The translations under genes and the position numbers were made by a program. The notes beneath the pieces are model-generated. The model was not told the origin of the DNA, ran no database searches, and saw nothing but the letters and a program-made list of their open reading frames with translations. DNA of 64,000 bases from Colwellia sp. MB02u-6 (GTDB taxonomy: Bacteria; Pseudomonadota; Gammaproteobacteria; Enterobacterales; Alteromonadaceae), in assembly GCF_014077095.1 (NCBI RefSeq), contig NZ_JACGVG010000031.1:47431-111430 (forward strand). Direction: 5' to 3'. This document shows positions 26,398-38,549 of the stretch, piece by piece (the first letter of the stretch is position 1; every line of letters starts with the position of its first letter).

Positions 26398-27264
26398 ATG
26401 AAAAAAACTATTACGCTAGTTACATTATCATTACTGATTGCCCAAACAAATGCGGGGATTAGGCAATATCGCGCAGATATTTCAAACTCTAGCTGGCAGT
26501 TAACCGATAATTCTCGCTTGCAATGCACCTTATCACATCAAATTCCACGTTATGGTAAGGCCAAATTTTATAGTTCGGCCAACCGAAAAATGAATATGGA
26601 ATTTGAACTGGAAATGATGCGTCTGCCTGACAGCTATTCTTTAGCTGAAGTACGTTCTGAAGCGCCTAATTGGCGACCTGGTATTGCCGGTAGAACGTTG
26701 GCGAATATGACACTACATAAACAATTCTCACCCGGTCTACCGAAAAAAATTGCCTGGAATATGCTTAATGAGCTTGATCAGGGGATGAGCCCAACATTTT
26801 ACTATAACGACTGGTATAGTGATGACGATAAAATTACCGTTGGCTTATCTACCGCACGTTTTCAGCAAGCGTATCAAGCCTTTGTCAGTTGCGTGAGCAA
26901 TTTGCTAGACTTTAACTTTGATGATATTTCTTACACCGTACTTAACTATCAATTTGGCTCTGATAAATTAACCAAAGCATCACAAAAGCGGATGAATATG
27001 ATTGTTGAGTACTTAGCACTTGATTCCAAGCTAGACTTAGTACTGATTGATGGCTATTCAGATAGTTATGGTGGCCGAAATACTAACTTGAAAATGTCAC
27101 AACGCCGGGCAAATAATGTCAGAGAACTTATTGTTAGCAGCGGTATCGATGCGAGTCGCATTGAAGCGAATGGTTATGGCGAAAAGCGCCATGTAGCTTC
27201 TAATGAAACCATTATTGGCCGTGGCAAAAACCGTCGAGTTGTTATCCGTATGGAACAGCCATAG
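26398..27264 (+). CDS. motY: Sodium-driven flagellar motor protein MotY
   Basis: A 288-residue periplasmic protein. Signal peptide (MKKTITLVTLSLLIAQTNA), an N-terminal MotY domain (about 25-155) that docks on the basal body, and a C-terminal OmpA-like peptidoglycan-binding domain (YQFGSDKLTKASQKRMN..., DGYSDSYGGRNTNLKMSQRRANNVR, RIEANGYGEKRHVASN, GRGKNRRVVIRME). In Vibrio MotY forms the T ring around polar flagella driven by PomAB. Its place beside rnt supports MotY over a generic OmpA protein. No other flagellar gene is in the window. A strong terminator follows. Confidence 0.9.
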   Translation: MKKTITLVTLSLLIAQTNAGIRQYRADISNSSWQLTDNSRLQCTLSHQIPRYGKAKFYSSANRKMNMEFELEMMRLPDSYSLAEVRSEAPNWRPGIAGRTLANMTLHKQFSPGLPKKIAWNMLNELDQGMSPTFYYNDWYSDDDKITVGLSTARFQQAYQAFVSCVSNLLDFNFDDISYTVLNYQFGSDKLTKASQKRMNMIVEYLALDSKLDLVLIDGYSDSYGGRNTNLKMSQRRANNVRELIVSSGIDASRIEANGYGEKRHVASNETIIGRGKNRRVVIRMEQP

Positions 27265-27302
27265 TCTTATCTTAAGCGCTTAAAAATAAATAGCACTTGA
27301 AG

Positions 27303-27338
27303 AGGCCTGTAGATTCACTGTAATCTACAGGCCTTTTT
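27303..27338 (+). terminator. motY terminator
   Basis: Perfect 13-bp stem AGGCCTGTAGATT/AATCTACAGGCCT (27303-27315 with 27322-27334), 6-base loop and TTTT. The next gene begins 18 bases later, so that gene's promoter must overlap this hairpin or lie upstream. Confidence 0.85.
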
Positions 27339-27355
27339 AGCTTTGGATGTGATTT

Positions 27356-29215
27356 ATGAAATTTTTAGTTCGCCTTGTTGCCACTACGTTTTGCGTTGTA
27401 CAGCTTGCCTGGGTTCAATTAGCCTCGGCGCAAGCAGCCGATGCATTAACTTATGCAAACTATGACCAAGTAAAAATTAGCCACCTTTATCTAGACTTGA
27501 ATGTTGATTTTGAGCAAAAGTCATTAAAGGGCTTTGCTGAATTAAGCCTTAACTGGCTGGACGACGATGTTACTGATATTTATTTAGATACCCGCGATTT
27601 AGACATTCATCGTGTTATGGCAAAAAATGTCAGTAATCAGTGGGTAAAATTAAATTACCAGTTGGCTAAGCGTGATGATGTGATGGGTTCAAAGCTAACT
27701 ATTAACACACCTTTTCAAGCGCCAATGATTAGAGTTTATTACAACTCACTGCCGCAAGCCTCTGGCTTACAGTGGTTATCCCCTGAGCAAACCGCGGGTA
27801 AAGACAAACCCTTTATGTTTAGCCAAAGCCAAGCTATTCATGCCCGCTCTTGGATACCCATACAAGATACGCCTAGTGTCCGTATGACTTACAACGCTCG
27901 CATTACCAACAGAGATGACTTGTTAGCGGTGATGAGTGCGAACAATGAACCTGATGCTTTGCGTGATGGCGATTATTCGTTTGCTATGCCGCAAGCTATT
28001 CCAGCTTATTTAATTGCTATTGCCGTTGGTGATTTACAGTTTAAAGCTATGAGTAAGCAAACCGGTATTTATGCCGAACAATACATTTTAGATCGGGCCG
28101 TTGCTGAGTTTGATGATACACAATTGATGATCGATGAAACTGAAAAGCTTTTTGGCGCCTATCGTTGGGGTCGATATGACTTATTAATATTACCACCAAG
28201 TTTCCCTTTTGGTGGCATGGAAAACCCAAGATTGTCATTTATTACGCCAACAGTAATTGCGGGTGATAAAAGTTTAGTCAATTTAATTGCTCATGAACTA
28301 GCACACTCTTGGTCGGGTAACTTAGTGACCAATGAAAGCTGGCGCGATTTATGGCTAAACGAAGGTTTTACCAGTTATGTTGAAAATCGTATTATGGAAG
28401 CGGTATTTGGCGCTGATAGAGCCTTAATGGAACGCGCATTAGATGCGCAAAATTTAAGTTATGAAATGGCTGAACTACCACCAGGTGATACTCAGTTGTA
28501 TATCGACCTTAAAGGTCGTGACCCTGATGATGCTTTTTCTGGCGTACCTTATACCAAAGGGCAGTTATTCTTAGTTTACTTAGAAGAAAAGTTTGGCCGA
28601 GAAAAATTTGATACCTTCATTATGCAATATTTTGATGATCACGCCTTTCAAAGTTTAGGTACCAAAAACTTTGTTACTTATTTAAAAGCTAATTTAACTG
28701 ATAAATACCCTAATATCGTGAGTGATGTCGAACTCAATGAATGGATTTATGAGCAAGGTTTACCCAGTTACGCCCCTAAGCCACGCTCAAATGCTTTTAT
28801 TAAAATTGATGATACTATTTCAAAATGGACCAGTGATCAGCTCGAGTTGGCGCAAATACCGACACAAAATTGGACCTTACATGAGTGGTTACACTTTATT
28901 AATAATCTGCCTTTGAGTATTTCAAATCAGCGTATGGCCAGTTTAGATGACGCCTTTAACCTCACTAAGAGTAGCAATGCCGAGGTCGCTCATGCTTGGT
29001 ATTTGTTAGCATTACGCTCTGGTTATGACGAGGTGTATCCGGCGATGGCAAACTACTTAGAATCAATAGGTAGACGTAAGCTAATTGTGCCTTTATATAA
29101 AGAGTTGGCAACATCTGCAAAGGGTAAGCGTTGGGCACAAGCGGTATATAAAAAGGCACGTCCAGGCTACCACCCCCTAGCACAGGGTACTGTTGACGCT
29201 ATTTTGTTAAATTAA
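27356..29215 (+). CDS. M1 family aminopeptidase (leukotriene A4 hydrolase-like), exported
   Basis: A 619-residue zinc aminopeptidase. A signal peptide (first about 25 residues, cut near SAQA) is followed by the M1 N-terminal beta domain, the thermolysin-like catalytic domain and the LTA4-hydrolase C-terminal helical domain. Zinc ligands H313, H317 and E336 lie in HELAHSW...WLNEGF; E314 is the base; GGMEN ([13 protein letters not shown]) is the substrate-binding exopeptidase motif. Size and architecture match the cold-active aminopeptidase described from Colwellia. It likely trims peptides in the periplasm. It converges on the next gene at a bidirectional hairpin. Confidence 0.93.
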   Translation: MKFLVRLVATTFCVVQLAWVQLASAQAADALTYANYDQVKISHLYLDLNVDFEQKSLKGFAELSLNWLDDDVTDIYLDTRDLDIHRVMAKNVSNQWVKLNYQLAKRDDVMGSKLTINTPFQAPMIRVYYNSLPQASGLQWLSPEQTAGKDKPFMFSQSQAIHARSWIPIQDTPSVRMTYNARITNRDDLLAVMSANNEPDALRDGDYSFAMPQAIPAYLIAIAVGDLQFKAMSKQTGIYAEQYILDRAVAEFDDTQLMIDETEKLFGAYRWGRYDLLILPPSFPFGGMENPRLSFITPTVIAGDKSLVNLIAHELAHSWSGNLVTNESWRDLWLNEGFTSYVENRIMEAVFGADRALMERALDAQNLSYEMAELPPGDTQLYIDLKGRDPDDAFSGVPYTKGQLFLVYLEEKFGREKFDTFIMQYFDDHAFQSLGTKNFVTYLKANLTDKYPNIVSDVELNEWIYEQGLPSYAPKPRSNAFIKIDDTISKWTSDQLELAQIPTQNWTLHEWLHFINNLPLSISNQRMASLDDAFNLTKSSNAEVAHAWYLLALRSGYDEVYPAMANYLESIGRRKLIVPLYKELATSAKGKRWAQAVYKKARPGYHPLAQGTVDAILLN

Positions 29216-29279
29216 GTTCAACTTAAGTCTAGTTGTAGTGATCAATTATTGAATTAATGATCGAGTTAGCTATTTAATA

Positions 29280-29313
29280 TTCAAAAGCTTATGTCTAACC
29301 ATAAGCTTTTGAA
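29280..29313. terminator. Bidirectional terminator-like hairpin
   Basis: Perfect 14-bp stem TTCAAAAGCTTATG/CATAAGCTTTTGAA (29280-29293 with 29300-29313) with a 6-base loop, between convergent genes. The plus side is followed by CTTTTTAG. Confidence 0.7.
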
Positions 29314-29329
29314 CTTTTTAGATAAATAA

Positions 29330-29707
29330 TTATGGCTCTACTGCGCGTTTATCAACAATAATATCAACTTGGCGCAGCTTGTTTTGCTGTGAAATAACTA
29401 CACGTATTTGCTGTAAATCCTTTTGGTAGTGTAAAGTTAAACGGCCACGTTTGCGCTCTTGCTGAATCGACTCACCATAATTTTTATTATAAAACGCTAT
29501 TACGCCATTTTCAGTTACTGAGGTGAAGTAATTGATCACCACAGGTATTTTATCATCAAGTTTGGCAAATACGCGCGCGCCTTCAATAACCGGAATATCA
29601 ACTGTTTCTGACTCAAAACTTGCGGCATCGATATTAAAACTTAACATCAGCAGTAATAGAGTACGGGATAAAAATGAGGTTTTGGGTATATAGCCCAGTG
29701 ATTTCAT
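29330..29707 (-). CDS. Exported hypothetical protein
   Basis: A 125-residue protein, not recognised. A hydrophobic N-terminus with a probable signal peptide (basic residues then LSRTLLLLMLSFNIDA, cut near ASFE) suggests periplasmic location. The rest is mixed alpha/beta with FYNKNYGESIQQERKRGRLTLHY and a terminal strand pattern (QIRVVISQQNKLRQVDIIVDK). No cysteine or catalytic motif stands out. It is a single gene, convergent with the aminopeptidase. Confidence 0.65.
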   Translation of the reverse strand: MKSLGYIPKTSFLSRTLLLLMLSFNIDAASFESETVDIPVIEGARVFAKLDDKIPVVINYFTSVTENGVIAFYNKNYGESIQQERKRGRLTLHYQKDLQQIRVVISQQNKLRQVDIIVDKRAVEP

Positions 29708-30052
29708 TGCCAGTTCCTTTTAAATTTCAATGTAATATTAATGATAAACCTTAACCCATATCACCAATGCTATGATCACTTATATTAATTAAAATTAGCC
29801 ATGACAGGCTTGTTTATTTAATCATTAGAACGATAAATCATTAAATAAAGGCCGTAATCTAGCTCATTTAATTAATGACCCAGGTCAGTATTTAGTGTAC
29901 CCGTTGATTTTTTTTGCTGTCAAATTATAGTGAAATGTTCGTTGAGTTCATTAACCGACATGTAAATGCATGTTTAAAAAAACATCATAACATGCATGAT
30001 GTTTGGGCTTATCGTTTGAAATATAGCAACTTATTGACTGTTATTTGATTTG
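29708..30052. other. Intergenic region between the exported protein and cysZ
   Basis: No gene seen. It contains an imperfect 14-base inverted repeat (about 29811-29850, TTTATTTAATCATT-type arms) of unknown role and the cysZ terminator at 29974-30004. Confidence 0.4.
29974..30004 (-). terminator. cysZ terminator
   Basis: AAACATCAT/ATGATGTTT stem (29980-29988 with 29996-30004). The preceding A run at 29975-29982 gives a U tract in the minus-strand RNA. It lies 48 bases past the cysZ stop. Confidence 0.65.
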
Positions 30053-30808
30053 TTATGAACGGTCAACAAATTCATCACGATAATGGTCAACCCAGAGTGC
30101 TGTAGCACCGCAAATAGCCACCGGCATCACAACTAAGTTTACTATTGGGATCATCGAAAATACGGCCGTTGTTATACCAAAACTATAACTTAACCCTTGG
30201 CGTTGCTTCAAGGCTTGGCACATGCGATTAAAACTAATCTTGTGGTTATCAAACGGATAATCTTTATATTGAACTGCCATCATCCAAGCAAGAAATAAAA
30301 ACCAAAGTACCTGGCCGATAACTGGTAGTAGCCAATAAAGTAAAAAGAAAGCTAGTGCGCGTGGTAAATAGTAACCCAGTTTAGTTAACTCGCGACTTAG
30401 CGTTCTTGGAATGTCTTTAACAACGTCGAAAGCCCCCGCATTATTTAATGGTTGATTTGTCAATAACGCCTCAACTTTCTCTGATAACAAACCATTAAAG
30501 GGGGCGGCTAACCAATTAGCAACAGAGCTGAAAACAAATGAAAAAACAATTAAGACAAACAATACCGCTAATGGCCAAATAAAATTACTGAGCCAAGAAA
30601 AAGATTCGCCCAGCCAGTCGTCTAAAGTCAGCATATAACTTTCGAGCTGCAAAAACATATAATAAAACGCATAACTAAAAAGGATCAAATTAACCGCTAA
30701 GGGTACAAATACAAAACGTCGAATGCCAGGCGTGCGGATCAACTCAAAGCCTTTGATAAAATATCCAGCACCACCGTCAGCCAAAGGGGGTTTATTATTA
30801 TTGTTCAT
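30053..30808 (-). CDS. cysZ: Sulfate transporter CysZ
   Basis: A 251-residue inner-membrane protein of the CysZ/EI24 family, which lets sulfate into the cytoplasm for cysteine synthesis. Characteristic: GAGYFIKGFELIRTPGIRRFVFVPLAVN at the N-terminus, long amphipathic and transmembrane helices, ANWLAAPFNGLLSEKVE, and LPVIGQVLWFLFLAWMMAVQYKDYPFDNHKISF. It is divergent from the smc-zipA-ligA run; cysZ next to zipA and ligA is also the E. coli arrangement. Confidence 0.92.
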   Translation of the reverse strand: MNNNNKPPLADGGAGYFIKGFELIRTPGIRRFVFVPLAVNLILFSYAFYYMFLQLESYMLTLDDWLGESFSWLSNFIWPLAVLFVLIVFSFVFSSVANWLAAPFNGLLSEKVEALLTNQPLNNAGAFDVVKDIPRTLSRELTKLGYYLPRALAFFLLYWLLPVIGQVLWFLFLAWMMAVQYKDYPFDNHKISFNRMCQALKQRQGLSYSFGITTAVFSMIPIVNLVVMPVAICGATALWVDHYRDEFVDRS

Positions 30809-31026
30809 TGTTGTTTTATTAACCTAACTAATTGATATTCATAGCCCGATTATAGGTTCCTTAGGCTAATATGAACAGTATTGTGATGTTACAAAGTACA
30901 TCAATCTCTGATACAGTTACGTTAGTTACTGATGTTTTATTTTAATTTTATTGACTGATAGATATTTAGCGAGTTTCTTGCTTTAATTTTAGCCAATAAA
31001 ATATTGCGATTAGGTTTTTCGATTTA

Positions 31027-34000
31027 ATGCGACTCAAGCATATAAAGTTGGCAGGTTTTAAATCCTTCGTCGATCCCACCAAAGTTCACTTTGAACAACA
31101 AATGACCGCCATTGTTGGACCAAATGGCTGTGGAAAGTCTAATATTATTGACGCTGTGCGTTGGGTCTTGGGCGAAAGTTCTGCGAAAAATCTGCGTGGT
31201 GAAGCCATGACTGATGTCATTTTTAATGGTGCAGCCAGTCGAAAACCTATTGGCCAGGCGAGTGTTGAGCTAGTTTTTGATAATACTCAGGGCCGCATTC
31301 AAGGTGATATGGCCGACAGAAGTCAAGTTTCGGTGCGTCGTGTCGTTAATCGCGAGAGTATCAATACTTACTTTTTAAATGGCACAAAGTGCCGGCGTCG
31401 TGATATTACCGATATTTTTCTTGGTACCGGTTTAGGGCCTCGCAGTTATGCCATCATCGAACAAGGCACTATTTCTCGTTTAATTGAATCAAAACCACAA
31501 GAATTACGGGTGTTTCTTGAAGAAGCGGCGGGCATATCAAAATATAAAGAACGCCGTAAAGAAACCGAAACTAGAATACGTCACACCAGAGAGAACTTAG
31601 CACGGCTCAGTGATATTCGTCTTGAACTTGATGTACAAATTGATAAGTTGCATCAACAAGCAGAAGCAGCCAAACGCTTTCGTACCTTGAAACAACAAGA
31701 ACGCAAATATAAAGCCGAGCTGGCGGTGTTACGCTGGCAAAAATTTGATCAGCAACGTCAACAACATCAAACGCGAATTCTAGCGCTTGACAGTAAAGTT
31801 GAAAGTCAAAATGCTGAGCTAAGTCAAAATGATTTAGTGATGATTGAATTAAAAGCCAGCATGCAGGCATGCAATGATAATAATCAAACACTGCATCAGC
31901 AAAAGCTTAATGTAACGCAAAATATTGCTCGCGCTGAACAGCAAGTAAAGTACTTAAAAGAACAGTCAGAAAAAAGTCAAACCGACAACGAACTCACCCA
32001 ACAGCAATTACTCAATGCACAACAGTTAATTTTAACCGAGCAAGCGCAGTTGCAATTGTTGAATACACAATTAAATGAACAACAACCGCAACTACAAGCG
32101 ACAGAGGCGACGTTAAAAACTTGTCAAACAGCGTTGGCGCAACAGCAAGTAGAACAGAAAGAATTGCAAAGCCAATGGCAGCAACAACAGCAAAAGCGTA
32201 ACAAAAACCAGCAGAAAAAATTGACCATACATGCTTATATCACTCAACAACAAACCATTATTGAACAGGTTAGCCAGCAAAGCATTAAATTGCGTCAGCA
32301 AATAGCTTTATTACCACGACAAGACCCTGCTGCTGAGCAGGCATTAGTACAACAAAAAACGCTGGTAACAGAGGCTATTGAACAGTTACAAAAACAACAG
32401 GATCAGATAACTGATAAAGCAGAATACCTGCTGGAAGTGTCTCGAGAATTAAGTCAAGCGTTGGCGGTAACTGCTGGCCAGCACACGGTTAAAAGTCAAA
32501 TGATTGAAGCATTACAGATAAAACTTGCTGATACATCGCCTTGGAGTGAAAAACAAGCCATATGGTTTAGTCAGCAAAGTATTACTGAAGTTGTGTCGTT
32601 GCAAAGTCAACTTGACGTGGCTGATGGCTGGGAGCAGGCGGTTGAAGTGGTATTATCCCATTGGTTAGCAGGCCATGTTATTGAAACCTTACCTAACGCT
32701 GATACGGATGGCAACTTAACGGCGGATAACTTGTGTTTTGTTTATCGAAACAGCGCGGAAAGTTCGGCTCAAAGTCGAGATAAAAGTATGCATAAACATA
32801 GCATCGAGTTAAGCGCAATTAAAGCGAATACTTTAGCCCATAAAGTTAGTGGTGTTAGCGCGCTAACTAGCTATTTTAATAATATTTTCTTGGCTAAAAA
32901 TTATCGTGAAGCGCAACAGCAATTATCGAGTTTAGCGAGTCACCAAAGTATTATTTGTCCAGACGGCACTTGGCTGCATCATCACATGCTAACCAAAGGC
33001 AAGCTTGAGCAAGGTTACGACTATATTAGCTTGCAACGCCAGCTTGCCACCGAGCAATCTGCGATTCAGGACTTATCGAGCACACAACAAAATACCGAGC
33101 AGCAGCACAGTCAAACCAGCGAACAACAAGTGCGATTAGCAAGTGAAAAAAGTGCTATCAGTCAAAATATTACCTTAAATTACACTAAACTTAATGAGCT
33201 TAACAACTTAATTTCATTAAAAGCTCAGGCAAGTGAACAACAACAAATTCAGCAGCAAAAGTTAACTGAGCAAATAGATGACTTGCTAAACAATGAGCAT
33301 ATCGCTAAACAAAAGTTAGCTGATTTTCAAGCGCAATTAGCACAAGTATCTGATGACAGCAGCCATAGTGTGGATGATTTTTCTGAACAACAAACACGAT
33401 TACAAGCGTCAATTGAGCAAATTCAAAAGCGCAGCCAAGCATTGTATCAACAACGACATCAATCGAGCTTAGTGGTTGAACAACTTAAAAGTCAGCGTAT
33501 GCAAAGTGATCAAAGTATTCGTTCTAATCAAGAAAATGTTAATTTATTGACCCAAAGGTTGAGCAGTAATAGCCAAGTTTTTACCGATAACAGTCAGCCA
33601 ATACAAGAATTTGAGCAACAATTACCCGAATGGCTCGATAACCTAGTCGCCATTAATGACAAGTTGCAATTTAATCAGCAAACTTTGAATGATAGCCAAA
33701 CACGTTTAGCGACATTAGAATTACAGCAAAAAAGCAGTCAAAATAAAATCAGTGCGCTTAATCAGCAGTTAGCGCGTTTACAATTAGATAGCGAAGGTTT
33801 TAAATTAAGAGCTGAAAGTAGCTTGGAAATTCTCGCTGAGTTACAACAAAATATTGATAGTGTTATTGAGGCCATGCCCGCCAATGCGAAAGAATCGTTC
33901 TGGCAAGCGCAGTTAATTAAATTGGCTAAAGATATACAATTATTAGGGGCTATTAATCTAGCTGCCATTGAAGAGTATGAAAGCCAATTCAAGCGTAAAA

Positions 34001-34557
34001 GTTACCTTGACCAACAAAATCAAGATCTTAATGATGCCATAAGCACCCTAGAAGCGGCAATTGCAAAAATAGATAAAGAAAGTCGTCATAAGTTTAAACT
34101 GACCTTTGATCAGGTTAATAAAGACCTACAGGTGTTATTTCCTAAGGTCTTTGGTGGTGGTCAAGCGTACTTAACTTTGACTGGTGAAGACCTACTGGAA
34201 ACAGGGGTTACCATTATGGCCAGACCGCCAGGTAAAAAAAATAGCACAATTCATCTATTATCTGGTGGAGAAAAAGCGCTGACCGCATTATCATTAGTCT
34301 TCGCGATTTTTAGATTGAACCCGGCACCATTTTGTTTACTTGATGAAGTGGATGCACCTTTAGATGATGCAAACGTGAGTCGTTTTTGTAATCTAGTGCG
34401 AGAAATGTCGCAAACAGTGCAATTTATATATATAAGCCATAATAAAATAGCCATGGAGATGGCGTCACATTTAACCGGAGTTACTATGTTTGAACCAGGT
34501 GTTTCACGTATGGTAGCGGTTGATATTGACGAAGCAATCGCCATGGCAGAAGTATAA
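31027..34557 (+). CDS. smc: Chromosome segregation protein SMC
   Basis: A 1176-residue SMC ATPase that, with ScpA/ScpB, extrudes DNA loops to organise chromosomes. The N-terminal head has Walker A G31-PNGCGKS. Long glutamine-rich coiled coils (about 170-490 and 660-990) flank a hinge around 510-650. The C-terminal head has signature LLSGGEKALTALS and Walker B FCLLDEVDAPLDD. Presence of SMC rather than MukBEF separates this organism from enterobacteria and vibrios. zipA starts 14 bases later, so they are co-transcribed. Confidence 0.97.
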   Translation: MRLKHIKLAGFKSFVDPTKVHFEQQMTAIVGPNGCGKSNIIDAVRWVLGESSAKNLRGEAMTDVIFNGAASRKPIGQASVELVFDNTQGRIQGDMADRSQVSVRRVVNRESINTYFLNGTKCRRRDITDIFLGTGLGPRSYAIIEQGTISRLIESKPQELRVFLEEAAGISKYKERRKETETRIRHTRENLARLSDIRLELDVQIDKLHQQAEAAKRFRTLKQQERKYKAELAVLRWQKFDQQRQQHQTRILALDSKVESQNAELSQNDLVMIELKASMQACNDNNQTLHQQKLNVTQNIARAEQQVKYLKEQSEKSQTDNELTQQQLLNAQQLILTEQAQLQLLNTQLNEQQPQLQATEATLKTCQTALAQQQVEQKELQSQWQQQQQKRNKNQQKKLTIHAYITQQQTIIEQVSQQSIKLRQQIALLPRQDPAAEQALVQQKTLVTEAIEQLQKQQDQITDKAEYLLEVSRELSQALAVTAGQHTVKSQMIEALQIKLADTSPWSEKQAIWFSQQSITEVVSLQSQLDVADGWEQAVEVVLSHWLAGHVIETLPNADTDGNLTADNLCFVYRNSAESSAQSRDKSMHKHSIELSAIKANTLAHKVSGVSALTSYFNNIFLAKNYREAQQQLSSLASHQSIICPDGTWLHHHMLTKGKLEQGYDYISLQRQLATEQSAIQDLSSTQQNTEQQHSQTSEQQVRLASEKSAISQNITLNYTKLNELNNLISLKAQASEQQQIQQQKLTEQIDDLLNNEHIAKQKLADFQAQLAQVSDDSSHSVDDFSEQQTRLQASIEQIQKRSQALYQQRHQSSLVVEQLKSQRMQSDQSIRSNQENVNLLTQRLSSNSQVFTDNSQPIQEFEQQLPEWLDNLVAINDKLQFNQQTLNDSQTRLATLELQQKSSQNKISALNQQLARLQLDSEGFKLRAESSLEILAELQQNIDSVIEAMPANAKESFWQAQLIKLAKDIQLLGAINLAAIEEYESQFKRKSYLDQQNQDLNDAISTLEAAIAKIDKESRHKFKLTFDQVNKDLQVLFPKVFGGGQAYLTLTGEDLLETGVTIMARPPGKKNSTIHLLSGGEKALTALSLVFAIFRLNPAPFCLLDEVDAPLDDANVSRFCNLVREMSQTVQFIYISHNKIAMEMASHLTGVTMFEPGVSRMVAVDIDEAIAMAEV

Positions 34558-34571
34558 GCATAGGCAAGGTA

Positions 34572-35633
34572 ATGGAAAATAATTTCAGAAACACATTAAT
34601 CATTATTAGTGCTATCGTGATAGTCGCTATTTTTATTCATGGTTATTGGACGATTAGAAAACAAAAAAATCCCTATAAATTAAAAACTAAAGTAGATCCT
34701 GTGAGATCAAAGCCACGGGGTTTTGATGGCTCAGGTTTTGATCAAGATGGGGTTAGTAAACCAAAAGTGGTTGGCGCTAGCGTCCAAGATGATGAGCTTG
34801 CTGTTAAGTCTCATCGTGTTGAAGGTAGTGCAGATTTTTATAGCGAAGCACCCATGCCAAATGATGTTCCTCTGGCTGACTTTGACGAAAAAGGCCAAGA
34901 GCAAGGACTAAACTTTGGTGCTCTGCACAATGATACTGAAGCCGTACCAGAGCATTTAAAGCAACAAACCTTGTCAGACACAGCTGATTATGAAAAAGAT
35001 TGCTTTGAAGAGACAGCTGCTAATAAAACGGCCACCCATGAAGCTAATAGAAAAAAAGCCCTGCAAACCAAACCGGTTTATCAACAACCAGTGACACAGG
35101 CAAAGCCAGACATATTAGTGAATAAAGCCGCTGCGCTTAACAAAGATGAGCCTAGTCCGTCGGGAACAGCGGCAAGTGAAAAACCTACCGCTATCAATAT
35201 TGAGCCGCAAGTTATTGTGCTCTCGGTTGTTATGCCAAAAGGACAAGTGATGTCAGGCGCTGCGCTATTACCCACATTACTGACTTTAGGGATGAAATAT
35301 GGCGAAATGAATATATTTCATCGCCATCAAGACAACGCCGGTAATGGTAAAGTGACCTTTAGCCTAGCCAATATGATGAATCCAGGTACTTTTAATCTTG
35401 ATGATATGGAAAATTTTAGCACCCAAGGCATTACCCTTTTTATGACCTTACCTAATTCAGGTGATGCTTTTTCAGTGTTTGAGCAAATGTTAAATGCGGC
35501 TAAACAACTGGCGGTAGAGTTTCATGGGCAATTACTTGATCACAAGCGTAGTGTGATGACCAAACAAACTGAACAGCATTATATTAGCCTTATTCGCGAG
35601 TTTGAACGCAAGAGTCGCATTGGCTCACAGTAA
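34572..35633 (+). CDS. zipA: Cell division protein ZipA
   Basis: A 353-residue inner-membrane protein tethering FtsZ to the membrane. One N-terminal transmembrane helix (TLIIISAIVIVAIFIHGYW, about 8-26) and a basic patch precede a long disordered, acidic and proline/alanine-rich linker (about 40-215). The C-terminal FtsZ-binding domain follows (VIVLSVVMPKGQVMSGAALLPTLL...MNIFHR...VTFSLANMMNPGTF). It lies between smc and ligA, as in related genomes. Confidence 0.95.
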   Translation: MENNFRNTLIIISAIVIVAIFIHGYWTIRKQKNPYKLKTKVDPVRSKPRGFDGSGFDQDGVSKPKVVGASVQDDELAVKSHRVEGSADFYSEAPMPNDVPLADFDEKGQEQGLNFGALHNDTEAVPEHLKQQTLSDTADYEKDCFEETAANKTATHEANRKKALQTKPVYQQPVTQAKPDILVNKAAALNKDEPSPSGTAASEKPTAINIEPQVIVLSVVMPKGQVMSGAALLPTLLTLGMKYGEMNIFHRHQDNAGNGKVTFSLANMMNPGTFNLDDMENFSTQGITLFMTLPNSGDAFSVFEQMLNAAKQLAVEFHGQLLDHKRSVMTKQTEQHYISLIREFERKSRIGSQ

Positions 35634-35726
35634 AAACTTTTCTGCTCGATAAATTTCATGGTCAATAATGTGCACTAGTAAACTTGCCGCACATTATTGA
35701 ACGTAAAAAATTCACTTTCAAAGTAA

Positions 35727-37811
<2,085 letters not shown>

Positions 37812-37831
37812 ATAATTAAATAGCTAAGCAA

Positions 37832-38200
37832 CTAAATAGCTAAGCGCAGAAAGGCATAAATAAACAATACTATGGGCAAGGGCAGTAATATGGCAAATAG
37901 TATTGTTTCACACCATTCAATGCTTCTATAGAACGTAAACCAAGCACCATTTTCTTCTCGTGTTGAGGGCAGCACCTGAAAGAAAAACATAAATGCTGAA
38001 ACCACTAAGCTTTCAATCGCAACAAATAAAATAAGTATCGCTAACCAAACCAATACACTAGGGGTTTTGAGTTGAATTTGTGACTGCAAAGCAATATAAA
38101 GCACAAAAAAGAATAGGCTCCAGGCTAAAAGTTGCCATTTAAAACGGGCAAAGGTAATAGCAATATAATTAAAAAGTTCTGGGGTAATTGAAAATGGCAT
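37832..38200 (-). CDS. Hypothetical inner-membrane protein
   Basis: A 122-residue protein, not recognised. Three strongly hydrophobic segments are visible (WQLLAWSLFFFVLYIAL, VLVWLAILILFVAIESLVVSAFMFF, ETILFAILLPLPIVLFIYAFL), with a short polar loop PSTREENGAWFTFYRS. It is convergent with ligA with 20 bases between stops; no clear terminator is seen there, only a repeated AAATAGCTAAGC. Confidence 0.6.
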   Translation of the reverse strand: MPFSITPELFNYIAITFARFKWQLLAWSLFFFVLYIALQSQIQLKTPSVLVWLAILILFVAIESLVVSAFMFFFQVLPSTREENGAWFTFYRSIEWCETILFAILLPLPIVLFIYAFLRLAI

Positions 38201-38549
38201 TAAGTGAAAAGTAACTCCTGCTCGTTATTATTAAGTTAATGTAGATAAAGACTTGAGAAAACCCAAAGTGATTAATTTTTATTGTCGCTGTTGCCTTACT
38301 ATTAGGAAAAATACTAACGCAGGTTCAGTATATCGATTAACGTGATCAAATGTCAGTGGTACTATGCCAGTAAGATAAAAAATTTAACTTGTCTGCGTTA
38401 GTGAAGGTAAATTTTATACAGCATATTAGCTGTCTGCTTAAGTGCTGCTTAAGCGCCGAGCAAAATGCTGAAAAAAGTGTGTTGAAACGTCTAATGAACA
38501 TAGTGCTAACTTAGGTCAATAAATGACATAACATTAAGGTGAGTGGGCC
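38201..38549. other. Intergenic region, no gene seen
   Basis: AT-rich spacer between two divergent genes. It must hold both promoters, but no element stands out apart from GCTTAAG repeated near 38437 and 38448. Confidence 0.4.
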